From Anaerolineales bacterium (GTDB lineage Bacteria > Chloroflexota > Anaerolineae > Anaerolineales > Villigracilaceae): DNA of 24,235 nucleotides. Positions 15,178 through 23,381 of this stretch are shown here, one piece after another. Position 1 is the first letter of the stretch; each line of letters opens with the position of its first letter. Position numbers and translations under genes: made by a program. The DNA lies in assembly GCA_016928525.1 (NCBI GenBank), contig JAFGKO010000010.1, positions 1 through 24,235 on the forward strand. Direction: 5' to 3'. The notes under the pieces were generated by a model. It was not told the DNA's origin. It was given only the letters and a program-made list of their open reading frames with translations, and searched no databases.

Positions 15178-16362
15178 CTACTGATTACTACTCTTTCCCC
15201 ACAACCCATACCCGGCCTTGCGTCTCTCCTCGCGGCGCTCATGCTGCTCGTGTATTTCTTCCACATGCGCTACTTTTTCCTGGATAGCGGCCTCCAGCCA
15301 GGTGCGGCCCTTTTCGGCTGTCCCCAGGCTGCCCGCGCCGTAGGAGCCGGTTTTGCTGTCGTCATCCCAGGGCGGGTTGGCGACCAGCGACCCGCCTTCG
15401 ATCCAGTCCATATAGTAGTTTGGCGTGGAGATGAAGTCGGTCTCGTCTATGACGCGCTCCATGTGACACAGATCGGGACGCAAATGCAGCATGAAGGAAG
15501 TTTCCAGCTCGCCTGCGTGCCCCATCCCGCCGATCTTCGATTCGCGGTATTTCTCAATTGCCGGTGCGCCGATGTGCCCGGACGTATGCAACCAGGCCGT
15601 GGCGCAGAAGATTCTTCTGTGGCGTTCCCCGGCGTATTTGACGACGTTTACAAGGAAGGAGACATTCCCACCGTGCCCACTGATGAAATAGAAGCGGTCG
15701 AAACCGCGCGCAACCAGCGTATCAATGACAGCCAGCCAGAAATCTTCGAAGGCGCGTCCGCCAACATTTAATGTAGCGGCGAAGGCCTGCCTGTGCGTAC
15801 TGACGCCGTAAGGCGTCACTGGCAAGCTGTAACTGCGTGTAACCATATTATCAACCACACCCCTGGCTATTGCATCGATAATAACGGTATCGACCGAGAG
15901 GGGCAGGTGGTAACCGTGCTCTTCGGTGTGCCCGATGGGGATCAAGATGACCTTGCCGCGTTCAGAATCCGGCGGTAAGGATGCCGCATCTTGTTTTTGA
16001 GTTGCATGGGGAAGTCTCAACTGGGAAGCGGCCGGGATAAGCCGGGTAAAGAATTGTGCATCCAGGCCTTGCGGCGTCAGGCAGTAAACACGCGAAAATC
16101 CGTCTTCGTGCAGGCTGTCCAGCAGATTGGCGATGACTTGGAAAAAGATCGGTTCAGGTATCGCCAGCCCGCTGCCGCGCCAGCCAAACGGGATAGGTGG
16201 CAGGAGTCCAATGCGGGGCGGACTTCCCAGTTGGGCAGCCAGCAGGTTCGCGCTTGTCCTGAGCGGATAGCCTGATCCAAGTGGCAGCACAAGCGGGGTA
16301 TCGCGAGGCAGCTCCGCTACTTCAGGCCAGGTCAGTTCTTCATACGCAAAAAAGTCGGTCAT
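15178..16362 (-). CDS. Creatininase-family amidohydrolase with an extra degenerate N-terminal half
   Basis: The C-terminal part (about 135-350 of 394 residues) is a complete creatininase domain: IPIGHTEEHGYHLPLSVDT (Glu148, His149, Asp158), SGHGGN (His230) and GHAGELETS (Glu285/Glu287) supply the expected metal ligands. Family members hydrolyse creatinine, other small amides or, in MftE, a peptide bond. Residues 5-115 look like a second, decayed creatininase half: the order WPEVAEL, PLGSGYPL, PPIPFGW and DSLHEDGFSRVYCLTPQG parallels the catalytic domain but lacks the EHG and GHGGN ligands. Normal family members are about 230-270 residues, so the extra length is notable. AAAAGGA precedes ATG 16362. 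The gene follows the S9 peptidase gene by 65 nt on the same strand, suggesting an operon for peptide or amide breakdown. Substrate unknown. Confidence 0.88.
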   Translation of the reverse strand: MTDFFAYEELTWPEVAELPRDTPLVLPLGSGYPLRTSANLLAAQLGSPPRIGLLPPIPFGWRGSGLAIPEPIFFQVIANLLDSLHEDGFSRVYCLTPQGLDAQFFTRLIPAASQLRLPHATQKQDAASLPPDSERGKVILIPIGHTEEHGYHLPLSVDTVIIDAIARGVVDNMVTRSYSLPVTPYGVSTHRQAFAATLNVGGRAFEDFWLAVIDTLVARGFDRFYFISGHGGNVSFLVNVVKYAGERHRRIFCATAWLHTSGHIGAPAIEKYRESKIGGMGHAGELETSFMLHLRPDLCHMERVIDETDFISTPNYYMDWIEGGSLVANPPWDDDSKTGSYGAGSLGTAEKGRTWLEAAIQEKVAHVEEIHEQHERREERRKAGYGLWGKSSNQ

Positions 16363-16427
16363 AGGTTCCTTTTATTATTTGATCTTCGTGTAGCCAATAC
16401 AACACACTATCTCTCTCCACAACTAAT

Positions 16428-18281
16428 TCAAACCACCAAAAACCAATCCAAAAACCGCTCAACCCGCACAAACACGTCTAGTTGATTCTTGCGGCGCAGG
16501 AAGCCATGCGGTTCGTCGGGGTAGGTCTTGTATTCGAAGGTCTTGCCATGCGCTTTGAGCGCCTCGACCCACTCCTCGGAGGCCTCGGGTGGCACAACAT
16601 CGTCCAGCAGGCCGTGCAGGATCAATACGGGTTTTTTGACATTGGCAACTTCTGTAATGGGGGAGCCCTTGAGATAAACCTCACGGTTTTTTGCAGGATG
16701 GCCTAGGAATATTTCAGTGTACAGACGCAACTCGCGTTTGCATTGCGCCCAGGACGAATATAGGTTCGAGTCGCCATATTTGACAATCCCACAAGCGAAG
16801 AGATATTCGGGATCGCGCGAGAGGGAGCAGATCGTCATATAGCCGCCATAGCTGCCACCCATAATGGCAATACGCGCCGGATCTATACCGGGTAATGTCC
16901 CCAGGTATTTCGCGCCGTGCAGGCAATCCTGAGTATCGCCGAGGCCCCAATCATTGTAATTGGCATGTTCGAAGTCCACACCGTAGCCCGTGCTGCCGCG
17001 GTAGTTTGGCGCAATGAACGTATACCCCTTGGCCAGCAGATACTGAGCCAGCACATCCCACTCTGCGGCGTACAATGCAGACGGGCCACCGTGCGGATGA
17101 AGCACCGCCGCGCCATTGGATTTCTCAGGCCTGAACAAGAAGGCGGGGATCTCCAGCCCATCATAGCTTTTATACGAAACGATTTCAGGCATGACCAGTT
17201 TGTTCTTTGCCATAGCGGGCGACTGCGAGAAGGTCAACTGCGTGACTTCTTTGCTAGCGATGTCGATACGGTAGATATCGGGTGGCAGGATGGGACTCTC
17301 ATATTCAAAGATGATGGATTTTCCATCCGGACTCCAGTTTGGATTGAGGTGAACGCCCATACCAGCGCGCAATTCGGTCAGACTAGCCCCAGCTTGCTCC
17401 CACAAAAACAGATCGAACGAACCCTGACGGATGACGACCAGCGCGATTTGCAAGCCATCGGGAGACCATTCGTACTGGGCAAGATCGTAGCCGAGTTTCG
17501 CAACCTGATGTAACCCTTCGCCATCCGGTTTGACCATCCACAGGTCGTCGTGACCCGCTTCCTGGCAGATGAAGGAGATCCATCGACCGTCAGGCGACCA
17601 GCGAGGGCTGTGCGTGCGGACTTTGGGCACCCCATACAGCGTGCGGGTCTTCCCGCTTTCCAGGTCGGTCAGGCAGATGTCAAGCCGGTTGAGATCGTCG
17701 AAGCGGCGCAGCAGGTAGACCACGGATTTGCCATCGGGCGATGGCCAGGCATCCCAGTGATCGCCGTCCGCAGAATCCGTCAGTGCACGCGGCCAGGAAC
17801 CATCGCGTTCGGTCAGGACAAGTTGGTCTGCCTTGTGGCGCGTCACGCCGACGATGAGGTGATTGGAGTCGGGCATCCATTTGGGTGAAAAAGCGCCCAT
17901 TGTGAAGTCAGTAATTTTCTTTGGCAGGCCGCCTTCCCTGGGAACGATATGCACATGTCCGTCGATAGTGAAGGCCAGCCATTTCGAATCCGGCGACCAC
18001 TGTGGGATTTCATCGTCCCAGAAAGCGACCAGGTCGCGGTTCGTGCTGACCCGGCTCGGCCAGCCTCCGCTCGTCGGGAGCAGGTATACGTCGGAGAGCG
18101 ATTCGGTATCCTTGATGAAGGCAATTGTCCCTCCGTCAGGTGAAAGCCGGTGGTTCCGTATCCTTTCCAGGGAGGTGATCAGGGAAAGGTTCCAACCATC
18201 CGGCGCTTTCAAATCTGGCCGGGAAATGGAAGGCCAGCCGTTGCGTTCATATTTTTCTTCAAGCTTTATTGGTTTGTCCAT
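16428..18281 (-). CDS. S9 family peptidase (prolyl oligopeptidase / acylaminoacyl-peptidase-like)
   Basis: The 617-residue protein has an N-terminal beta-propeller (about 35-350) built of TolB/PD40-type blades, seen in repeated WSPDGK-like motifs (for example HRLSPDGG, QWSPDSK, RWSPDGR, EWSPDG, NWSPDG). The C-terminal alpha/beta-hydrolase domain (about 365-617) has the nucleophile motif GGSYGGY (Ser477), the acid in HGLLDD (probably Asp560) and His592 in PHGF. No signal peptide is seen, so it should cleave short peptides in the cytoplasm, the propeller limiting substrate size. ATG 18281 follows AAAGGA. It is the first gene of a probable pair with the creatininase-family gene and is divergent from the peptide ABC operon, which fits degradation of imported oligopeptides. 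Confidence 0.92.
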   Translation of the reverse strand: MDKPIKLEEKYERNGWPSISRPDLKAPDGWNLSLITSLERIRNHRLSPDGGTIAFIKDTESLSDVYLLPTSGGWPSRVSTNRDLVAFWDDEIPQWSPDSKWLAFTIDGHVHIVPREGGLPKKITDFTMGAFSPKWMPDSNHLIVGVTRHKADQLVLTERDGSWPRALTDSADGDHWDAWPSPDGKSVVYLLRRFDDLNRLDICLTDLESGKTRTLYGVPKVRTHSPRWSPDGRWISFICQEAGHDDLWMVKPDGEGLHQVAKLGYDLAQYEWSPDGLQIALVVIRQGSFDLFLWEQAGASLTELRAGMGVHLNPNWSPDGKSIIFEYESPILPPDIYRIDIASKEVTQLTFSQSPAMAKNKLVMPEIVSYKSYDGLEIPAFLFRPEKSNGAAVLHPHGGPSALYAAEWDVLAQYLLAKGYTFIAPNYRGSTGYGVDFEHANYNDWGLGDTQDCLHGAKYLGTLPGIDPARIAIMGGSYGGYMTICSLSRDPEYLFACGIVKYGDSNLYSSWAQCKRELRLYTEIFLGHPAKNREVYLKGSPITEVANVKKPVLILHGLLDDVVPPEASEEWVEALKAHGKTFEYKTYPDEPHGFLRRKNQLDVFVRVERFLDWFLVV

Positions 18282-18437
18282 GTCGTGTCCTTTTTTACTC
18301 TGGATTGCGGAATATTTATTGATTAGCGTAATTGAATCACGATAATGAAGTTTTTAATTGTTTTCCTGCAAAAAATCCATATTTCCATTGTAAATTCTCT
18401 TTTCTATCTTTGCAATATAAAGTAAAATGCTTTTGTA

Positions 18438-18509
18438 ATGGAGTGTCATAAAGAAGTACTTTTTTTAAACTTTTTTGGCTCTACAAATTCTGTTACACAC
18501 CCAGTGTGA
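18438..18509 (+). CDS. Possible 23-residue leader ORF of the ABC operon
   Basis: ATG 18438 opens a 23-codon ORF (starts MECHKEVLFLNFFG, ends VTHPV) stopping 3 nt before the terminator hairpin of the ABC operon leader. It has no Shine-Dalgarno. The TAAAAT ending at 18428 would put the transcript start only about three nt before the ATG, so translation could be nearly leaderless. The evidence is positional only and the ORF may be chance. Confidence 0.2.
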   Translation: MECHKEVLFLNFFGSTNSVTHPV

Positions 18510-18512
18510 TGG

Positions 18513-18552
18513 TGCACCACGGCTATTAAAGCCGCAGGTGCATTTTTTTTTC
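18513..18552 (+). terminator. Terminator/attenuator in the ABC operon leader
   Basis: TGCACC (18513-18518) pairs with GGTGCA (18537-18542), and CGGC (18520-18523) with GCCG (18531-18534), followed by ten T's (18543-18552). It stands in front of the binding-protein gene with no plus-strand gene before it, so it probably acts as an attenuator. A competing fold is visible: CACCC (18498-18502 region) with GGTG (18511-18514). Confidence 0.75.
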
Positions 18553-18603
18553 GCTCGGGCAATCCAATTGCCCACCCCCAAAAATTTCTTCAAGGAGGAA
18601 GAG

Positions 18604-20301
18604 ATGAAACTGAGAAATACCTTTGTATTCATGCTGGTTACCATTGCGTTGGCGCTATCGGCATGTGGCGGCGGCCAGGCAGCACCCGAAGCTCCTGAGC
18701 CGGCAGAACCGGGCGCAACAGAACCACAAGCACCACCCGAGCCCCCTTCCGCGCCTGCCATTGTCCGTATTGGGTACCCCGGCAGCCCGGATACGCTGAA
18801 TCCGGGCGCGGCGGTACTCTCGGAAGCGTACCTCATATTCGAGTTGGTGTATGACACTATGTACGACCTGAACCTGGATGGCACTTTCTCGCTTAGCCTG
18901 GCAGAGAGCGCCGATGTTTCAGACGACAACCTGGTGTGGATCTTCAAGTTGCGTGATGCCAAATTCCATGACGGCACGCCATTGACAGCCCAGGATATTG
19001 TCTTTTCCTACGACCTGTATGCCAATACGGAAGGCTACCCCTGGATGGGCGACTACACCTATTACTTCGAGAGCGTAGAAGCGCCGGATGACAAGACGGT
19101 GGTGATCACACTCTCTGAGGCCATCCCCAACCTGGACAGCCAACTGGTCTGGTTATACGTCTTGCCCAAGCACATCTGGGAGAACGAAGACGCGGTCGAG
19201 TTCGAGAACGTAGCCATGATCGGCAGCGGACCGTTCAAGATGGTGGAATACAAACAAAATGAGTTTGTCCATCTGGCCGCCAATAAGGACCATCCCCAGG
19301 CGCCCAAGATCGATGAGGTCATCTTCCAGACCTTCGAAAGCAATGACGCCCTGGTGCAGGCCATCAAGACCGGGCAGGTGGACATGATCGCTGAATTCCC
19401 GGCCACGGCCATCGACAGCCTGCGCGAAGCTGAGAACGTAGAAGTAGTGACTGGCGCGCCATTTGCGCCCACGGTCACGGACATCATTTTCAACCAATGC
19501 ACTGCCGAAAATTGTCCAGAAGGCGATGGCGTTTGCTCCGGCCATCCCTCCCTGCTGGACCGCAATGTGCGCCTGGCACTGTCTCACGCTACTGACAAAC
19601 AAAAGATCATCGATGTGGTTTACCTCGGGCTTGCTTCCCCGGGCACCACTTTGATTCCCGATGGTTTGGGCGTGTGGTACAACAGCTCGATCAAGGACTA
19701 TGAGTATGATGTAGCCAAGGCCAATCAAATGCTGGACGATGCCGGTTACGCGGATAGCGACGGCGATGGCGTGCGCGAGATGCCAGACGGCACAAATCCA
19801 CTGGTTTACCGTATGAACTGGCCGAGCGATTCCGTCGACGGTCCGCGTCTGGCGGAATTGCTGAGCGAGATGTGGGAAGCGGCTGGCGTGGAAGTGGAAC
19901 CGCAAGCCATGGATCCGGATGCGTTGACTGCGGCCTGCTGCCCGGCCTTCGATTTCGATGTCATGCTGTGGGGCTGGGGCTCAGACCCGGATCCGAACCT
20001 GCTCCTGTCTGTGATGACGACCGATGAAATCCCGACCGGCAGCAGCGAGACCGGCTATTCCAACCCGGAATTCGACGAGCTTTATTACCAGCAGGCCGCC
20101 GAGATGGACTTCGAGACGCGCAAAGAGCTGGTCTGGAAGATGCAGCAGATCGTCTTCGATGATGTGGTTTACATCATTCCATATTATGACCCGGCCCTGC
20201 AAGCCTATCGTACCGATAGGTTCACAGGATGGATCACCGATCAAGCTAAAGTCGAACTCGCTGACCCAACCTCGTTAACGGTTATCGAACCGGTCAAATA
20301 G
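18604..20301 (+). CDS. Peptide ABC transporter substrate-binding lipoprotein (SBP family 5)
   Basis: The 565-residue product is a DppA/OppA-type extracytoplasmic solute-binding protein. It begins with a lipoprotein signal peptide (lipobox LSAC, Cys21) and a Pro/Glu/Ala-rich tether to about residue 50. The family signature AKFHDGTPLTAQDIVFSYD lies near residues 119-137, and the internal DSDGDGVRE is a calcium-loop-like element often seen in this family. It would capture peptides, or possibly another SBP_bac_5 ligand such as nickel or sugar oligomers, and deliver them to the permease encoded next. The frame extends upstream to 18475, but ATG 18604 has AAGGAGG at good spacing and a proper signal peptide, while the extension covers the terminator. 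First gene of a four-gene operon. Confidence 0.93.
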   Translation: MKLRNTFVFMLVTIALALSACGGGQAAPEAPEPAEPGATEPQAPPEPPSAPAIVRIGYPGSPDTLNPGAAVLSEAYLIFELVYDTMYDLNLDGTFSLSLAESADVSDDNLVWIFKLRDAKFHDGTPLTAQDIVFSYDLYANTEGYPWMGDYTYYFESVEAPDDKTVVITLSEAIPNLDSQLVWLYVLPKHIWENEDAVEFENVAMIGSGPFKMVEYKQNEFVHLAANKDHPQAPKIDEVIFQTFESNDALVQAIKTGQVDMIAEFPATAIDSLREAENVEVVTGAPFAPTVTDIIFNQCTAENCPEGDGVCSGHPSLLDRNVRLALSHATDKQKIIDVVYLGLASPGTTLIPDGLGVWYNSSIKDYEYDVAKANQMLDDAGYADSDGDGVREMPDGTNPLVYRMNWPSDSVDGPRLAELLSEMWEAAGVEVEPQAMDPDALTAACCPAFDFDVMLWGWGSDPDPNLLLSVMTTDEIPTGSSETGYSNPEFDELYYQQAAEMDFETRKELVWKMQQIVFDDVVYIIPYYDPALQAYRTDRFTGWITDQAKVELADPTSLTVIEPVK

Positions 20302-20318
20302 AACCAATCACGCCATGC

Positions 20319-20346
20319 GAGGGTGGCGGACTTGCCCGCCGCCCTC
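20319..20346. repeat. Hairpin 1 between binding-protein and permease genes
   Basis: GAGGGTGGCGG (20319-20329) pairs with CCGCCGCCCTC (20336-20346) over 11 positions with one G-U, loop ACTTGC. It follows the binding-protein stop by 17 nt and has only a short T-rich tail. It could cause partial termination or protect the upstream mRNA end. Confidence 0.7.
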
Positions 20347-20362
20347 GATTTATAGCCTTGCA

Positions 20363-20397
20363 TAACCTAGCGAAGGTTTTGAACCTTCGCTAGGTTA
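20363..20397. repeat. Hairpin 2 between binding-protein and permease genes
   Basis: Perfect 16-nt arms (20363-20378 and 20382-20397) around loop TTG, core AACCTAGCGAAGGTT. It ends 6 nt before the permease ribosome-binding site (AGGAG 20404-20408). The symmetry suggests a dispersed palindromic element as much as a terminator. Confidence 0.75.
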
Positions 20398-20413
20398 AAA
20401 ACCAGGAGCAACC

Positions 20414-21445
20414 GTGAAACGACAGCAATATCTCCTCAAGAAATTCAGCTGGGCGCTCTTTACCATTGCATTTGTGCTTGTTTTGAATTTTTTCCTGTTC
20501 CGCATCCTGCCGGGTGACCCGGCCCGCTCCGGCATCCATGACCCGCGCTTGAAAAAGGAAGCCGTTGAAGCGATCCGCGTGCGTTATGGGCTGGATAAGC
20601 CTGTCATCAATTGCTTTGAGAATTTGAACCCGATCGAGTTTGGCAGTTGTACCGTCAACCCGTTGGAGACGCAATTCTTCATTTATGTGGGCAACCTGTT
20701 CAAAGGGGAGATGGGCATCAGCTACCACACCAACCAGCCGGTGGCTGAAATCCTGGTGGAACGCATTTGGAATACCATCCTGTTGATCGGCGCGGGGCAA
20801 ATCCTGTCCATTATCTTCGGAGTCATTTTTGGTGTCTTTGCGGCCTGGAAAGCGCGTACTACCATTGATTATGCGGCGCTTCTCAGCAGCCTGCTGGCCT
20901 GGAGTTTGCCAACTTTCTGGCTGGGAATCATTTTATTATTTTGGGGCAGCAACCATGGCCTGCCGATCGGCGGCAAGGCCACGCCGGGCATGTCGAGCAT
21001 GCCCTGGCCAGACCGCTGGGGGGATATTTTCAAACATATGCTTTTACCCACCCTGACTTACACAATCGTCTTTATGGGTGAGTATATGCTTATCATGCGT
21101 TCGAGCCTTTTGGATGTACTTTCGGAAGACTACATCCTGACAGCCAAAGCCAAAGGCTTGAGCACCTTCCAGATCCTGAAAGACCATGCGCTCAAAAATG
21201 CTATGCTGCCCTTGGTGACGGTCATCGCCATCAACCTGGGGTTTACCGTGGCAGGTGCGCTGCAAATCGAGACGGTCTTTTCATGGCCCGGATTGGGGGG
21301 TGCGATCTATGAGTCGGTCAACCGGCGCGACTTTCCGGTGCTGCAAGGCACGTTCCTGCTGATCGCCGTGAGCGTGATCCTAGCCAACCTGATCGCAGAC
21401 CTGACATATTCTTATCTGGACCCACGCGTCCAGTCGGAGTCATAG
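20414..21445 (+). CDS. Peptide ABC transporter permease, DppB-like
   Basis: The 343-residue integral membrane protein starts with a membrane segment (ALFTIAFVLVLNFFLF), contains the DppB-type NPLETQFFIYVGNLFKGEMGISY region, and has the BPD_transp_1 core with the EAA coupling loop YILTAKAKGLSTFQILKDHA (about 240-259) that contacts the ATPase. The C-terminal IETVFSWPGLGG and DPRVQ are typical of the DppB/OppB group. It would form the channel with the DppC-like half of the next protein. GTG 20414 has AGGAG six nt before it. The fusion gene starts one nt after its stop codon, so the two are translated together. Confidence 0.95.
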   Translation: MKRQQYLLKKFSWALFTIAFVLVLNFFLFRILPGDPARSGIHDPRLKKEAVEAIRVRYGLDKPVINCFENLNPIEFGSCTVNPLETQFFIYVGNLFKGEMGISYHTNQPVAEILVERIWNTILLIGAGQILSIIFGVIFGVFAAWKARTTIDYAALLSSLLAWSLPTFWLGIILLFWGSNHGLPIGGKATPGMSSMPWPDRWGDIFKHMLLPTLTYTIVFMGEYMLIMRSSLLDVLSEDYILTAKAKGLSTFQILKDHALKNAMLPLVTVIAINLGFTVAGALQIETVFSWPGLGGAIYESVNRRDFPVLQGTFLLIAVSVILANLIADLTYSYLDPRVQSES

Positions 21446-21446
21446 C

Positions 21447-23381
21447 ATGGAAGCCAAAGTCGTCGAACCCAAAGCGCCAACTACAAGCTCCCCCTTCCTG
21501 GATTTCTGGAAGAAGTTCAGCAGCAACCGCATGGCCGTGGTAGGGCTGTTGATGCTGGTGGCAATCGTAGTTGTTGCCATTTTTGCGCACCAGATCGCCA
21601 GGTACGATGTTACCACTTCAGTCAACATCACCAGTGCAGACATCTACCGGCCGCCAAGCGCGGAACACTGGTTTGGTACGGACGATGCCGGGAAGGATGT
21701 GTTTTCCAGTTTTGTCTATGGTGCGCGTATTTCATTGACCGTGGGATTTTTTGCAGCCTTCATCTCCATCTTTATCGGCGGGCTGATGGGCATCGTGGCT
21801 GGCTTTTACGGTGGCCGGGTGGAAAATTTCCTGATGCGCTTCACCGACGTGATGCTGGTCATCCCCGACCTGCCGCTGATGGTAGTGATCGTGGCGATGA
21901 CCAAGCCCAGTCTGATGAACATCATCTTCGTGATCGGTTTGCTGGGTTGGACAACCACTTCGCGCATTGTGCGCTCGCAAACACTGGCAGTCAAGTCGCG
22001 TAAGTTCGTGTTGCGCGCGCGCGCCATCGGCGCCGGGAACTGGCACATCGTCGTGCATCACATTTTGCCGCTGGTCATGCCCTTGCTGGTCGTCAACGCT
22101 ATCCTGGTCATTTCGCTGGCCATCCTGAACGAAAGCACGCTTTCATTCCTGGGCCTGGGCGACCCGACCGCGTTATCCTGGGGCCAGATGCTGAATTTTG
22201 CATTTGGACGCGGCGCGATGTCCGCGGGGGCGTGGTGGGCGTTGGTCGTGCCAGGGCTGGGGATCGTTTGGGTCGTCCTGGCGCTGACACTGCTCGGGCA
22301 CGGGCTGGAACAGGTGCTAAATCCGAGGCTGGAAACCCATCATTTAATGCCGGGCAGGCCGGTGGTCGAGACCGAAGCGCCGGGTGCGCCTTCGTTTTCG
22401 CGCGACCAGCGCCCGGTCCTGCTGGACGTACAAAACCTTTCCATCCATTATGTGACCGAAGGCCAACCACCCGCGCGGGCGGTCGAAAACGTCAGCTTTA
22501 CGCTGCACGAAGGCGAATTGATGGGGCTGGTGGGGGAAAGCGGCTGCGGCAAGACCACGCTCATGCTGGCCTTGTTGCGTTTGCTGCCTGCCGCGGGGCA
22601 GATCGTGGGCGGCAAGGTCCATTTTATGGGACGGGATTTGACGGCCATGAGCGAGGAAGAACTTTCGGACGTGCGCTGGAACGGCATTTCGATCATCTTC
22701 CAGGGTGCGATGAACGCACTCAACCCGGTACGGACGGTGGGAGACCAGATTCGTGAAGCTATCGTTAAACATGTGGCTATCCTGCCGGGCGATAAGGTGG
22801 ATGAGCGCGTCGTGGAACTGCTCGAACTGGTTGGTATCACAGCCGACCATAAGGAGCATTTCCCGCACCAGTATTCGGGCGGTATGCGCCAGCGAGCGAT
22901 GATCGCCATGGCGCTGGCCTGCAACCCGCAACTGGTGATCGCTGACGAACCGACCACCGCGCTGGATGTGATGATCCAGGCGCAGATCCTGGAATTGCTG
23001 GACAACCTGCGCAAGAAACTGGGGCTTTCGATTATTTTCGTAACACACGACCTGGGCGTGGTAGCCGAGATGTGCGACTCGGTGCTGGTGATGTATGGCG
23101 GTGTGACGGCCGAATACTCGGATGTGGACACCATCTATAACTCCCCGCGCCATCCCTACACCCAGGAACTGCTCAAGGCGTTCCCGGACTTGTCCAAACC
23201 CGACAAGCGACTTGCTTCGATCCCAGGCTACCCACCGCGGCTGGACGCGCTGCCCGCAGGTTGCCGCTTTGCGCCGCGCTGCCCACTTGCAATCGAGCGT
23301 TGCCACACAGAATCACCTGCTCTGCACGTACTTGGGGCGCATCACGTTGCGAGTTGCCATCTGGTTGAGGTTTCAGCATGA
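21447..23381 (+). CDS. Fused DppC-like permease and DppD-like ATPase
   Basis: A single 644-codon frame joins two normally separate subunits. Residues 1-296 are a DppC/OppC-type permease: first membrane segment 30-48, HWFGTDDAGKDVFSS (74-88), EAA-type loop FVLRARAIGAGNWHIVVHHI (187-206), end LNPRLE. A 25-residue linker leads to the ATPase (about 323-644): Walker A GESGCGKT (363-370), signature YSGGMRQR (476-483), Walker B LVIADEP (496-502), switch His534 in THD. The C-terminal oligopeptide domain has cysteines 606, 612, 619 and 637; a similar CX5CX6C arrangement in DppD proteins is known to hold an iron-sulfur cluster. The protein would supply half the channel and half the motor for peptide import. 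It overlaps the next ATPase gene by 4 nt (ATGA). Confidence 0.93.
   Translation: MEAKVVEPKAPTTSSPFLDFWKKFSSNRMAVVGLLMLVAIVVVAIFAHQIARYDVTTSVNITSADIYRPPSAEHWFGTDDAGKDVFSSFVYGARISLTVGFFAAFISIFIGGLMGIVAGFYGGRVENFLMRFTDVMLVIPDLPLMVVIVAMTKPSLMNIIFVIGLLGWTTTSRIVRSQTLAVKSRKFVLRARAIGAGNWHIVVHHILPLVMPLLVVNAILVISLAILNESTLSFLGLGDPTALSWGQMLNFAFGRGAMSAGAWWALVVPGLGIVWVVLALTLLGHGLEQVLNPRLETHHLMPGRPVVETEAPGAPSFSRDQRPVLLDVQNLSIHYVTEGQPPARAVENVSFTLHEGELMGLVGESGCGKTTLMLALLRLLPAAGQIVGGKVHFMGRDLTAMSEEELSDVRWNGISIIFQGAMNALNPVRTVGDQIREAIVKHVAILPGDKVDERVVELLELVGITADHKEHFPHQYSGGMRQRAMIAMALACNPQLVIADEPTTALDVMIQAQILELLDNLRKKLGLSIIFVTHDLGVVAEMCDSVLVMYGGVTAEYSDVDTIYNSPRHPYTQELLKAFPDLSKPDKRLASIPGYPPRLDALPAGCRFAPRCPLAIERCHTESPALHVLGAHHVASCHLVEVSA

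Larger units (their letters stand above)
18282..18603. other. Divergent intergenic region with the leader of the peptide ABC operon
   Basis: This 322-nt AT-rich stretch holds -10-like elements on the plus strand (TATAAA 18416-18421; TAAAAT 18423-18428), a possible 23-codon ORF, a strong terminator hairpin (18513-18552), and a small hairpin GGGCAAT-CCA-ATTGCCC shortly before the binding-protein ribosome-binding site. No RNA gene family was recognised. Confidence 0.6.

Noticed and set aside
18475..18603. N-terminal extension of the binding protein
   Set aside because: It runs through the terminator and would bury the signal peptide; ATG 18604 has a strong ribosome-binding site.
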